Positions 8,427 to 14,828 of a stretch of DNA of 22,239 bases are shown here, piece by piece. The notes beneath the pieces were generated by a model. That model made no database searches. It worked only from the letters and a program-made list of their open reading frames with translations, and was not told where the DNA came from. This DNA is from an uncultured Bacteroides sp. (lineage in GTDB: Bacteria > Bacteroidota > Bacteroidia > Bacteroidales > Bacteroidaceae), in NCBI GenBank assembly GCA_900544675.1, contig UQVZ01000051.1, positions 1 to 22,239 of the forward strand. The letters are read 5' to 3'. The number at the start of each line of letters is the position of its first letter. Positions within the stretch are counted from its first letter, which is position 1. A program made the translations under genes and the position numbers.

Positions 8427-8651
8427 ATGGACAAAGCGACAATTGGCACAAATGCAGGTATTGTCTGGCGCACGATTTTCAATAGCGGCAGACCGTGGAG
8501 ATACGAAGACCTGAAACGGGAAACGAAACTTTCCGATCACGACTTGAACGCAGCTATCGGCTGGTTGGCACGTGAGAATAAGATTGAGTTTGATACCGCA
8601 TTGCCTGACGGAGAAGAGGTGATGCATGTAGAAATGAATGTGTATTTTTGA
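8427..8651 (+). CDS. Small winged-helix domain protein (DUF2582-like)
   Basis: This 74-residue protein is all one winged helix-turn-helix domain: helices around GIVWRTIFNSG, RYEDLKRET and HDLNAAIGWLARE, then a beta-wing (NKIEFDT ... HVEMNVYF). It resembles the DUF2582 family of small winged-helix proteins common in Bacteroidetes. No ligand-binding domain is present. Its function is not known; DNA or protein binding is only presumed from the fold. It stands alone with its own promoter and ends in a hairpin shared with the convergent SUI1-like gene. Confidence 0.8.
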   Translation: MDKATIGTNAGIVWRTIFNSGRPWRYEDLKRETKLSDHDLNAAIGWLARENKIEFDTALPDGEEVMHVEMNVYF

Positions 8652-8655
8652 AATT

Positions 8656-8719
8656 CTTCCACTACGGGTTGCATCGGTTGATGTCCGTACATGAATCGGT
8701 CGGCAATCTGTAGTGGAAG
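8656..8719. terminator. Hairpin between convergent genes
   Basis: CTTCCACTAC (8656-8665) pairs perfectly with GTAGTGGAAG (8710-8719) and T residues follow on the right (TTTT). It lies between the winged-helix gene and the SUI1-like gene and probably ends one or both transcripts. Confidence 0.5.
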
Positions 8720-8740
8720 TTTTGGTTTGCTTTGTCTGTA

Positions 8741-9079
8741 TTATTTAGTTTGTGTATAGCCTTCGGCTCGCAAGGTTTCGATAACTCGTTGTTTCATATC
8801 GCCCTGTATCAGGATTTCTCCTTCTTTTACAGAGCCTCCGGTACCGCATTTGGTTTTGAGCAGCTTGCCTAAAGCGTTCAGGTCAGATTCGGTGCCGGTG
8901 AACCCTTTGATAACAGTAACGGTTTTTCCTCCTCTTCCTTTCCGTTCGATGTTTACGCGCAGAGGCTGTCGGTCCTTTTCGAGTGTGGGAGTCTCTTCCT
9001 CAGTTTCCTGTTCGTAGGCAAAATCAGGATTCGTTGAATATACAATGTTCAGCCGGTCTTTCCAGTCATTCTTTTTCAT
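8741..9079 (-). CDS. yciH: Translation-initiation-factor SUI1/eIF1-like protein (YciH family)
   Basis: The C-terminal 75 residues are a SUI1 domain: LRVNIERKGRGGKTVTVIKG, then the conserved LLKTKCGTGGSVKEGEILIQGD and the ending QRVIETLRAEGYTQ. The first 38 residues are an acidic, probably flexible extension. Bacterial SUI1 proteins resemble eukaryotic eIF1 and archaeal aIF1; their precise role in bacterial start-site selection is unsettled. At 112 residues the length matches E. coli YciH. It is transcribed divergently from rex. Family assignment is secure; the biological role is not. Confidence 0.9.
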   Translation of the reverse strand: MKKNDWKDRLNIVYSTNPDFAYEQETEEETPTLEKDRQPLRVNIERKGRGGKTVTVIKGFTGTESDLNALGKLLKTKCGTGGSVKEGEILIQGDMKQRVIETLRAEGYTQTK

Positions 9080-9101
9080 ATCGGTTGGTTTAGAATATGT
9101 C

Positions 9102-9135
9102 CAAAGTTAAGCACATTTTTCAGTATTCGTGCAAA
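9102..9135 (-). promoter_or_regulatory. Bacteroides-type promoter for the SUI1-like gene
   Basis: On the minus strand TTTG (complement of 9132-9135) is followed by a 22-bp spacer and TAACTTTG (complement of 9102-9109). The spacer is at the long end of the usual range. The start codon is 22 bp downstream. Confidence 0.5.
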
Positions 9136-9153
9136 TATAACAAATAAATCGCT

Positions 9154-9161
9154 TATTTTTG
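9154..9161 (+). promoter_or_regulatory. Possible -7 element for rex
   Basis: TATTTTTG fits the TAnnTTTG consensus 31 bp before the rex start. I find no good TTTG at the expected upstream distance, so this is a half match only. Confidence 0.4.
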
Positions 9162-9192
9162 CGGAAAGAGAACAAATGATTGATTAAACAGG

Positions 9193-9855
9193 ATGGCAAT
9201 ACGAACGCGTAAAAATACGGACAAGATTCCGGAGCCTACGTTGAGGCGGCTTCCGTGGTATCTTTCGTGTGCGAAACTTATGCGCGAGAAGGGGGAGAAG
9301 TTTGTTTCGTCCACCCAAATCTCGAAGCAAATCAACATCGACGCTTCGCAGATAGCGAAAGACCTGTCGTATGTAGACATTAGCGGACGCACACGGGTGG
9401 GATATGAGATTGACGTGTTGGTGCAAGTGCTGGAAGACTTTTTGGGTTTCACCAATTTGCACCGTGCCTATTTGTTCGGTGTGGGAAGTCTGGGAGGCGC
9501 GCTTTTGCGCGATTCCGGTCTGGCACATTTCGGCTTGCAGATAGTAGGGGCATTCGATATCAATCCCCATCTGGTAGGGACCGAAATCAATGGCATCCCT
9601 ATTTACCATTCAGACGAATTTGAGGAGCGTATGCTTGCCGACCGGGTGAATATCGGTGTGCTTACCGTACCTATCTCCATCGCTCAAGAGATAACCGAGA
9701 AGATGGTGGCAGGTGGTATCAAGGCGGTATGGAACTTTACGCCTTTTCGTATCCGGGTGCCCGAATCTATCGTGGTGCAGAACACCTCGTTGTATGCACA
9801 TCTGGCGGTCATGTTCAATCGGTTGAGTGAAAATCAGTTGAAAGTTGGTAGTTGA
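9193..9855 (+). CDS. rex: Redox-sensing transcriptional repressor Rex
   Basis: Rex senses the NADH/NAD+ ratio and represses fermentation and respiration genes when NADH is low. An N-terminal winged helix (residues about 10-80, with STQISKQINIDASQIAKDLS as recognition region) is followed by a Rossmann fold whose dinucleotide loop GVGSLG is at 96-101. AFDINPHLVG, the end of the second strand, and the C-terminal domain-swap helix (SLYAHLAVMFNRL) are typical. The 220-residue length is normal. The last codons and the stop lie inside the left arm of a 37-bp inverted repeat. No Rex operator could be recognised confidently upstream, so autoregulation is open. Confidence 0.94.
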   Translation: MAIRTRKNTDKIPEPTLRRLPWYLSCAKLMREKGEKFVSSTQISKQINIDASQIAKDLSYVDISGRTRVGYEIDVLVQVLEDFLGFTNLHRAYLFGVGSLGGALLRDSGLAHFGLQIVGAFDINPHLVGTEINGIPIYHSDEFEERMLADRVNIGVLTVPISIAQEITEKMVAGGIKAVWNFTPFRIRVPESIVVQNTSLYAHLAVMFNRLSENQLKVGS

Positions 9856-9953
9856 CAAGGTATCAGTTAACAAGTTGACAAGGTTCTGAATAGTTAAGTA
9901 TACAGTGTTTTTGAAAACCTTGTCAACTCGTCAACTTGTCACCTTGTCAACTA
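9849..9953. repeat. Long inverted repeat with TTGACAAGG units
   Basis: The left arm (9849-9885) and right arm (9916-9953) are almost fully complementary over 37-38 bp. Each arm holds two copies of a TTGACAAGG-like unit. The rex stop codon is inside the left arm. It may act as terminator for rex or as a member of an intergenic repeat family. Confidence 0.8.
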
Positions 9954-9976
9954 AAACTAAAATATAACAAAGAACA

Positions 9977-10594
9977 ATGAAAATAATAGCAGTAGGAATG
10001 AATTATCCTTTGCATTGCAAGGAGTTGCACGCAACGGAACCTTTACCCGAAGAACCGGTGATATTTATGAAGCCTGATTCGGCACTTTTGAAGGACAGCA
10101 AGCCTTTTTTTATCCCTGACTTCTGCAAGCAGGTGGATTACGAAACCGAACTGGTGGTACGTATCTGCCGGTTAGGGAAGAATATCGCCGAGCGTTTTGC
10201 CTGTCGGTATTACGATGCGGTGACGGTAGGCATCGACTTTACGGCACGCGATTTGCAACGCCGTTTCCGTTCCGAAGGCAAGCCTTGGGAATTGTGTAAG
10301 GGATTCGATAATTCGGCAGCTATCGGCGATTGGGTCTCGGTAGAGCAATTTGCCAATATCCAGAACATCCGTTTCCATCTGGATATAGACGGACAGACGG
10401 TGCAGGAAGGGAATACGTGCGATATGCTCTTTACGGTAGACCGGATTATCGCTTACGTCAGTCAGTTTTGTACCCTGAAGATAGGCGACCTTTTATACAC
10501 AGGCACTTCTGTAGGGGTAGGTCCCGTGGCGATAGGGAATCATTTGGAGGGATATTTGGAAGACAGAAAAGTGCTTGATTTTAATATACGATGA
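9977..10594 (+). CDS. Fumarylacetoacetate hydrolase family enzyme (FAHD1/YcgM-like, probable acylpyruvase or decarboxylase)
   Basis: The fold binds Mg2+ and cleaves C-C bonds of acylpyruvates or related oxo-acids. The metal ligands are visible: Glu56 and Glu58 in DYETEL and Asp87 in GIDFTARDLQ. The segment GKPWELCKGFDNSAAIGDWV and the ending GDLLYTGTSVGVGPV are standard for the family. At 205 residues it is the short, single-domain type. It overlaps ispF by the sequence ATGA, so the two are probably co-transcribed and coupled; no metabolic link between them is evident. The actual substrate cannot be deduced. Confidence 0.88.
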   Translation: MKIIAVGMNYPLHCKELHATEPLPEEPVIFMKPDSALLKDSKPFFIPDFCKQVDYETELVVRICRLGKNIAERFACRYYDAVTVGIDFTARDLQRRFRSEGKPWELCKGFDNSAAIGDWVSVEQFANIQNIRFHLDIDGQTVQEGNTCDMLFTVDRIIAYVSQFCTLKIGDLLYTGTSVGVGPVAIGNHLEGYLEDRKVLDFNIR

Positions 10595-11070
10595 AGATAC
10601 GTACAGGATTTGGATTTGATGTCCACCGTCTGGTAGAAGGACGTGATTTGTGGTTGGGCGGAATCAAGGTTCCGCATACCTTGGGATTATTGGGACACTC
10701 GGATGCCGATGTGCTGATACATGCCATCTGTGATGCTTTGCTGGGCGCAGCCAATATGCGTGATATCGGCTATCATTTTCCCGATACGGCAAGCGAGTTC
10801 GAGAATATCGACAGCAAGGTATTGCTGAAAAAGACCGTTGCCCTGATTGCAACAAAAGGTTATACGATAGGAAACATCGATGCTACGGTATGTGCCGAAC
10901 GCCCCAAGTTGAAGAATTACATTCCGCACATGCAGGAAGTGCTTGCGGAAGTGATGGGCATCGATGTGGAAGATATTTCTATTAAAGCCACTACGACCGA
11001 GAAGTTAGGATTTACAGGCCGCGAAGAAGGCATTTCGGCATACGCTGTAGTATTGATATCGAAAGTTTGA
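10591..11070 (+). CDS. ispF: 2-C-methyl-D-erythritol 2,4-cyclodiphosphate synthase
   Basis: IspF closes the cyclic diphosphate in the MEP pathway for isoprenoid precursors. The metal ligands Asp10 and His12 (GFDVHR) and His44 (GHSDADVLIHAICDALLGA) are present. The later motifs DIGYHFPDT and the C-terminal IKATTTEKLGFTGREEG complete the family signature. The 159-residue length is normal for this homotrimeric cytosolic enzyme. The start overlaps the stop of the FAH-family gene by four bases. The gene converges on menA, which encodes another isoprenoid-using enzyme, and the two are separated by a hairpin. Confidence 0.97.
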   Translation: MKIRTGFGFDVHRLVEGRDLWLGGIKVPHTLGLLGHSDADVLIHAICDALLGAANMRDIGYHFPDTASEFENIDSKVLLKKTVALIATKGYTIGNIDATVCAERPKLKNYIPHMQEVLAEVMGIDVEDISIKATTTEKLGFTGREEGISAYAVVLISKV

Positions 11071-11079
11071 TTTTGCTTT

Positions 11080-11167
11080 TTCACCACAGAATCCATAGAT
11101 AGATATCTCTGTGTCTTTGTGTCTCTGTGTTCAATGAAATAATTGAATCTGTGCATTCTGTGGTGAA
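11080..11167. repeat. Inverted repeat TTCACCACAGAAT, convergent terminator
   Basis: TTCACCACAGAAT (11080-11092) pairs perfectly with 11155-11167, with a smaller stem TTCAAT/ATTGAA inside. It lies between convergent ispF and menA. The interior carries the 28-bp CTCTGTGT-rich sequence also found at 13653-13680. It likely serves both genes as terminator and belongs to a repeat family. Confidence 0.7.
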
Positions 11168-11173
11168 CTGCAT

Positions 11174-12055
11174 TCAGAGCAGTAAGCCGGCGGATAGCAG
11201 GATACCGAAGAGAAACATGTTTCTTGAAGTTTCTCCCAAAATGACGTTCAGTGCCTTCCCTTTGCCGATACGTGCCATGCGGACAGTGGTCAGGATGTGT
11301 ATCAGCAGGTAGATTTGAGGCAGGATGCTTGCCCACAGTTTCCCTTCTCCGATGAAATAGAAACAAAGCCAGCAGGCTATCAAGCCCAGCAGGAAATAAA
11401 GGATAAGTCCCGCTTTGGCTCCGAAGCGGACCACCAAAGTGCGCTTTACGCTGATGGCGTCTTGCTCTCGGTCGCGGAAATTGTTCAGTGTCAAAAGGGT
11501 GTCTATGACCAGTCCGCAAGCCAGCGAGGCGATGATTACAGCCCCGTTCCACGTATGCGCCATGACATAATAGGTACATCCTACGGGCACCAGTCCGAAG
11601 AATACCAGCACCAGGATATCTCCCCATCCTTTGTATGCCAGGGTGGTATAGAGGTAGGCGAAGATGAGGCAGGCAATGCCTACCGGAATCATTTCCCATC
11701 CGCTATAGAATAGAAGCCCGATTCCGCAGAGTGCGGCGAGCAGGGTAGTGAGGATGATTCCTTTCTTCATATCCTTGGGGGTAATCCATCCTTGAGCACA
11801 GGCGCGTTCCGGACCCAGCCGGTCTTCGCGGTCACTTCCTTTCAGGTAATCGTATAAATCATTGATGAAGTTGGCGTCTATCTGCATCAGAAAGGCGAAC
11901 AGAAAGCACAGAATAGCCGGGATGAGTTGGAAATGCCCGTGGGCTTCGGCCAAGGCACATCCGATCATGACGGGAATGGAAGCCGCCGTCAGTGTCTTGG
12001 GGCGCGCCGCCAGTATCCAGGCTTGAAAGGTATCGGGTTTTAAGTTTTCGTTCAT
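11174..12055 (-). CDS. menA: 1,4-dihydroxy-2-naphthoate polyprenyltransferase (menaquinone synthesis)
   Basis: MenA attaches the polyprenyl tail to dihydroxynaphthoate in the inner membrane, the penultimate step of menaquinone synthesis. The UbiA-family prenyl-diphosphate motif is clear (NFINDLYDYLKGSDREDRLG, about residues 62-82), and the second aspartate motif follows in NNFRDREQDAISVKRT. The N-terminal AWILAARPKTLTAASIPVMIG is characteristic of MenA rather than other UbiA enzymes. Eight or nine hydrophobic segments run through the protein. It is the last gene of the leftward yicC-gmk-nadD-menA cluster, 10 bp after nadD. The family usually runs to about 290-310 residues, matching the 293 here. 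Confidence 0.93.
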   Translation of the reverse strand: MNENLKPDTFQAWILAARPKTLTAASIPVMIGCALAEAHGHFQLIPAILCFLFAFLMQIDANFINDLYDYLKGSDREDRLGPERACAQGWITPKDMKKGIILTTLLAALCGIGLLFYSGWEMIPVGIACLIFAYLYTTLAYKGWGDILVLVFFGLVPVGCTYYVMAHTWNGAVIIASLACGLVIDTLLTLNNFRDREQDAISVKRTLVVRFGAKAGLILYFLLGLIACWLCFYFIGEGKLWASILPQIYLLIHILTTVRMARIGKGKALNVILGETSRNMFLFGILLSAGLLL

Positions 12056-12065
12056 GGCGTTTCAA

Positions 12066-12662
12066 TCAATCTTGTCGGTAAAGTTGTTTTTCGCGGATGA
12101 TGCGGTACACTTCGGGATGTACGAAATAGCGCACGTCTTTTCCTTCGCCGATGGCGTTGCGGATAAAGGTGGAGCTGATTTCGAGCAGAGGGGTCTGCAC
12201 TTCTTTTACACGGGTGTACGAGGCAGGTATCTTTATCTCGTATCCGGGACGCGGATAGACCATCACTGCACATTGGCGTAGGATTTCTTCGGGCGACTTC
12301 CAATCGTCGAACTTCACCCAGTTGTCCGCTCCGATGATGAGGGTGAACTCACGTTCGGGATAAGCCCCGGCAAGGCGGTGAAGGGTGTCTACCGTGTACG
12401 AAGGACGAGGCAGGCGGAATTCGAAATCCGACGCATGAAAGCGCGGATAGCCTGCAATGGCAGCTTCTGTCATTTCCAACCGGATACGGTCGTCGAGCAA
12501 ATGCACGTCTTTCTTGAACGGGTTTTGCGGTGTAACGAGGAACCATATCTCGTCGAGGTCTTCGTATTCGCACAGGTAGTTGGCAAGTGCCAGATGCCCG
12601 ATGTGAATCGGGTTGAATGTCCCTCCGAAGAGTCCGGTCTTCTTTATAAGAGTTTTTTCCAT
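12066..12662 (-). CDS. nadD: Nicotinate-nucleotide adenylyltransferase
   Basis: NadD converts nicotinate mononucleotide and ATP to deamido-NAD. The nucleotidyltransferase signature GLFGGTFNPIHIGH is at residues 10-23 with the ATP-binding HIGH (20-23). The second signature ISSTFIRNAIGEG lies near residue 165, followed by the usual C-terminal YFVHPEVYRIIREKQLY. At 198 residues it is a typical bacterial NadD. It overlaps the upstream 60-residue membrane-protein gene by 19 nt and is followed by menA after 10 bp, so it should be part of a single transcript. Confidence 0.95.
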   Translation of the reverse strand: MEKTLIKKTGLFGGTFNPIHIGHLALANYLCEYEDLDEIWFLVTPQNPFKKDVHLLDDRIRLEMTEAAIAGYPRFHASDFEFRLPRPSYTVDTLHRLAGAYPEREFTLIIGADNWVKFDDWKSPEEILRQCAVMVYPRPGYEIKIPASYTRVKEVQTPLLEISSTFIRNAIGEGKDVRYFVHPEVYRIIREKQLYRQD

Positions 12663-12826
12663 TTGAAGAAGTTTACGACTTGCCAGCCGGCTACGAGGAG
12701 CATGGCTGCGGCGATGATATATTCCTGTTTGGCAAGTGCCACGATTCCTACAGAGAGGGCAGCCAGTGCTATCACGATAGCAACAATCATCAGGATACGC
12801 AGGAGTTTTTTCGGGTCTTTAGGCAT
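12644..12826 (-). CDS. Small two-segment membrane protein, unknown function
   Basis: The 60 residues begin with a basic stretch (MPKDPKKLLR), followed by two hydrophobic segments (LMIVAIVIALAALSVGIVAL and EYIIAAAMLLVAGWQVVNFF) joined by a short loop with Lys-Gln-Glu, and a basic end (KWKKLL). This is a helical-hairpin inner-membrane protein with both ends probably in the cytoplasm. It lies between gmk and nadD on the same strand and overlaps nadD by 19 nt, which argues that it is a real translated gene. I do not recognise a named family. Confidence 0.75.
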   Translation of the reverse strand: MPKDPKKLLRILMIVAIVIALAALSVGIVALAKQEYIIAAAMLLVAGWQVVNFFKWKKLL

Positions 12827-12841
12827 GGTTGTCTTGATTTT

Positions 12842-12862
12842 TTCACCACGGATTACACAGAT
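12842..12862. repeat. Copy of the TTCACCAC(A/G)GATT repeat half
   Basis: TTCACCACGGATTACACAG resembles the arm at 11080 and the sequence near 13608. It lies in the 96-bp gap between gmk and the small membrane protein. No matching right arm was seen nearby. Confidence 0.5.
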
Positions 12863-12922
12863 AGAATCATGGGTTCTTGGCGCACGTTTCCGTTCTTTGC
12901 AATCTGCGGGGAAGATAAATAA

Positions 12923-13489
12923 TTAATGTGTCAGGAAATTCCGGATAGCTTCTAGAGCTTGGGCTTCGGCGGTCTCCAAGTTATCGTTTACGATGACGAG
13001 GTCGAACTTCGGGGCAAAGCCCAGCTCGAAGTTGGCTTTCGCAATCCGGCTTTCGATGGTCTCGGGCGAATCGGTACCGCGTCCTTCCAGCCGTTTGCGC
13101 AACTCTTCTATCGAAGGTGGCTGGATAAAGACAGACAAGGCACGTTCGCCATAAAAGCGTTTGATGTTGCATCCGCCTACTACATCCACGTCGAAGATGA
13201 TGTTTTGTCCTTCGGTAAGCTGTTTTTCCACTTGCGATTTCAGGGTGCCGTAAAAGCGGTCGGGATATACTTCTTCGTATTCTACAAACTCATCGTTGGC
13301 GATGCGTTGCTTGAACTCTTCCGGGGTGAGGAAGAAATATTCCACTCCGTTCTGCTCCGTTCCGCGGGGAGGGCGGCTGGTAGCGGAGATGGAGAATTGC
13401 AGGTTCAGGTTCTGTTTCAACAGGTAGTTGATAATGGTTGATTTGCCCGAACCCGAAGGCGCAGAAAATATGATAAGTTTTCCGTTCAT
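12923..13489 (-). CDS. gmk: Guanylate kinase
   Basis: Gmk phosphorylates GMP to GDP with ATP. The P-loop APSGSGKS is at residues 10-17. The GMP-binding region follows (SATSRPPRGTEQNGVEYFF, then EFVEYEEVYPDRFYGT), and the Walker-B-like end IIFDVDVVGGCNIKR and the lid arginines (RLEGRGTDSPETIESRI) are in place. At 188 residues the length is normal. The gene stands downstream of yicC, the common order in Bacteroidetes, but the 305-bp repeat-filled gap may reduce co-transcription. Confidence 0.97.
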   Translation of the reverse strand: MNGKLIIFSAPSGSGKSTIINYLLKQNLNLQFSISATSRPPRGTEQNGVEYFFLTPEEFKQRIANDEFVEYEEVYPDRFYGTLKSQVEKQLTEGQNIIFDVDVVGGCNIKRFYGERALSVFIQPPSIEELRKRLEGRGTDSPETIESRIAKANFELGFAPKFDLVIVNDNLETAEAQALEAIRNFLTH

Positions 13490-13794
13490 GGGATTTTTAG
13501 TTTTTTAGTTTGTGAGTTTTTAAGTTCTTAAGTTTTTTAGTTTGTGAGTTTGTGAGTTTTGAAACGCAGATTAACGCAGATTTTCACAGATTATTTTTTT
13601 CACCACAGATTCATTAAATGAAGAATGAAGAACGAAGAATGAAGAATTAAAACTCTGTGTCTTTGTGTCTCTGTGTTCAAATAAAAAAACTCCGTGCGCT
13701 TTGCTTTCTCAAAAAAATAAAAACTTTGCGTCTTTGCGTCTCTGCGTTCGATTTTATAAAACCACAGAACTTACAAACTCAAAAACTTAAGAAC
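13490..13794. repeat. Composite repeat region between yicC and gmk
   Basis: No gene is present. The region is a stack of repeats. An outer inverted pair uses GTTTGTGAGTTTTTAAGTTC-like sequence (about 13500-13558) against the complementary run at about 13765-13797. Inside are two CGCAGATT units, a CACCACAGATT copy (about 13608), an AAGAATGAAG tract (13618-13650) related to the inverted repeat after rmuC, the 28-bp CTCTGTGT sequence (13653-13680), and a C-rich variant of it (13724-13751). It appears to be built by nested insertion of several repeat families. The whole lies in the path of yicC-to-gmk transcription. Confidence 0.7.
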
Positions 13795-14670
13795 TTACAT
13801 TACGTTTAACACTTGTTCCTTGATTTGTTCCAGCTCGTCTTTCATCTGCACCACGATGTTCTGCATCTGCGCGTGGTTCGACTTGCTTCCTGTGGTATTG
13901 ATTTCGCGTCCCATTTCCTGGGCGATGAATCCCAGCTTCTTGCCCTGTCCGTGTCCTTCTGCCAAGGTCTTGCGGAAATAGTCCAGGTGGTTGGCAAGGC
14001 GTTGCTTCTCTTCGTTGATGTCCAGCTTTTCGATGTAGTAAATCAGTTCCTGTTCCAGCCGGTTCTTGTCGTAGTCCACTTGCAACAGCTTCCCGAGGGC
14101 GTCGGTGATGCGCTCGCGTATCTTTGTTACCCGTTCTTTTTCGAAATTCTCCAGCGAGTGGAGCAGGCGTTCGATGTTGTCGACTTTCTCGGTGAATTTC
14201 TTCTCCAGTGCGGCTCCTTCCTGTTTGCGGAACTCTACCAGATGCTCCAGCGCTTCATCGATGGCTTGGCTTGCCGCTGCCCATTCCTCGTCCGAAAGTT
14301 CCTGTACCTCTACCTTGGTCAGCACGTCAGGCATTCTGAGCAGGGTGGCAAACCAGTCGGCAGGCACCGGGATATGGTATGTCTCGGCGATGGCGTTTAT
14401 CTGGTTGTAGTAGTTTTCTATCAGTGCGGCGTTGATGGGAGTCGCGTTTTCGCCCGCATCTTTCTCTATCCAGATGGAGAAATCCACTTTCCCGCGTTCC
14501 AGTGCTTTCGCAATCCGGTTGCGTATTTCCATTTCTTTTTCGCGGTAAAGAGGCGCAATGCGTGTCGACAGGTCGAGCGCTTTGCTATTGAGAGACTTGA
14601 TTTCGACGTTTATCTTTTTTTCTCCGAATGTTACGGTCGATTTGCCGTATCCGGTCATTGATTGTATCAT
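13795..14670 (-). CDS. yicC: YicC/YloC family endoribonuclease
   Basis: YicC-family proteins are RNA endonucleases, in E. coli linked to small-RNA turnover and stress survival. The N-terminal hallmark MTGYGKS opens the protein, and the C-terminal domain (LGFIAQEMGREINTTGSKSN) carries the conserved acidic, basic and asparagine residues. The length (291 residues with the start chosen here) is normal. I choose ATG at 14668-14670 because the longer frame begins at 14697, which lies within the -7 promoter element, so it could not be transcribed from this promoter. It is the first gene of the leftward cluster and is divergent from rmuC. Confidence 0.93.
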   Translation of the reverse strand: MIQSMTGYGKSTVTFGEKKINVEIKSLNSKALDLSTRIAPLYREKEMEIRNRIAKALERGKVDFSIWIEKDAGENATPINAALIENYYNQINAIAETYHIPVPADWFATLLRMPDVLTKVEVQELSDEEWAAASQAIDEALEHLVEFRKQEGAALEKKFTEKVDNIERLLHSLENFEKERVTKIRERITDALGKLLQVDYDKNRLEQELIYYIEKLDINEEKQRLANHLDYFRKTLAEGHGQGKKLGFIAQEMGREINTTGSKSNHAQMQNIVVQMKDELEQIKEQVLNVM

Positions 14671-14694
14671 ACAGTTCGGTTTTATTAAGTCTCG

Positions 14695-14726
14695 CAAAGA
14701 TAGGAAATCTTTGCCAACCAGCCAAA
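14695..14726 (-). promoter_or_regulatory. Bacteroides-type promoter for yicC
   Basis: On the minus strand TTTG (complement of 14723-14726), a 20-bp spacer and TATCTTTG (complement of 14695-14702) give a good consensus promoter. The start codon at 14670 lies 24 bp downstream of the -7 box. Confidence 0.75.
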
Positions 14727-14777
14727 TGTCTTCATCTGTCTAAGTGTTAAAATTGGCAAGGCATTTTAGGCATTCCT

Positions 14778-14809
14778 TTTGGTGGTTTGCCTTTGCTGTG
14801 TTATCTTTG
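14778..14809 (+). promoter_or_regulatory. Bacteroides-type promoter for rmuC
   Basis: TTTG (14778-14781), a 20-bp spacer and TATCTTTG (14802-14809) match the Bacteroides consensus. The rmuC start is 19 bp beyond the -7 box. It is back-to-back with the yicC promoter. Confidence 0.75.
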
Positions 14810-14828
14810 CTTTCCGTAAAAAATATAA

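Noticed and set aside
13813..14661. 282-codon plus-strand frame opposite yicC
   Set aside because: It mirrors the codons of yicC, which has its family motifs and a matching promoter.
14671..14697. Longer yicC start at 14697
   Set aside because: It lies in the -7 promoter box, and the family begins at MIQSMTGYGKS.
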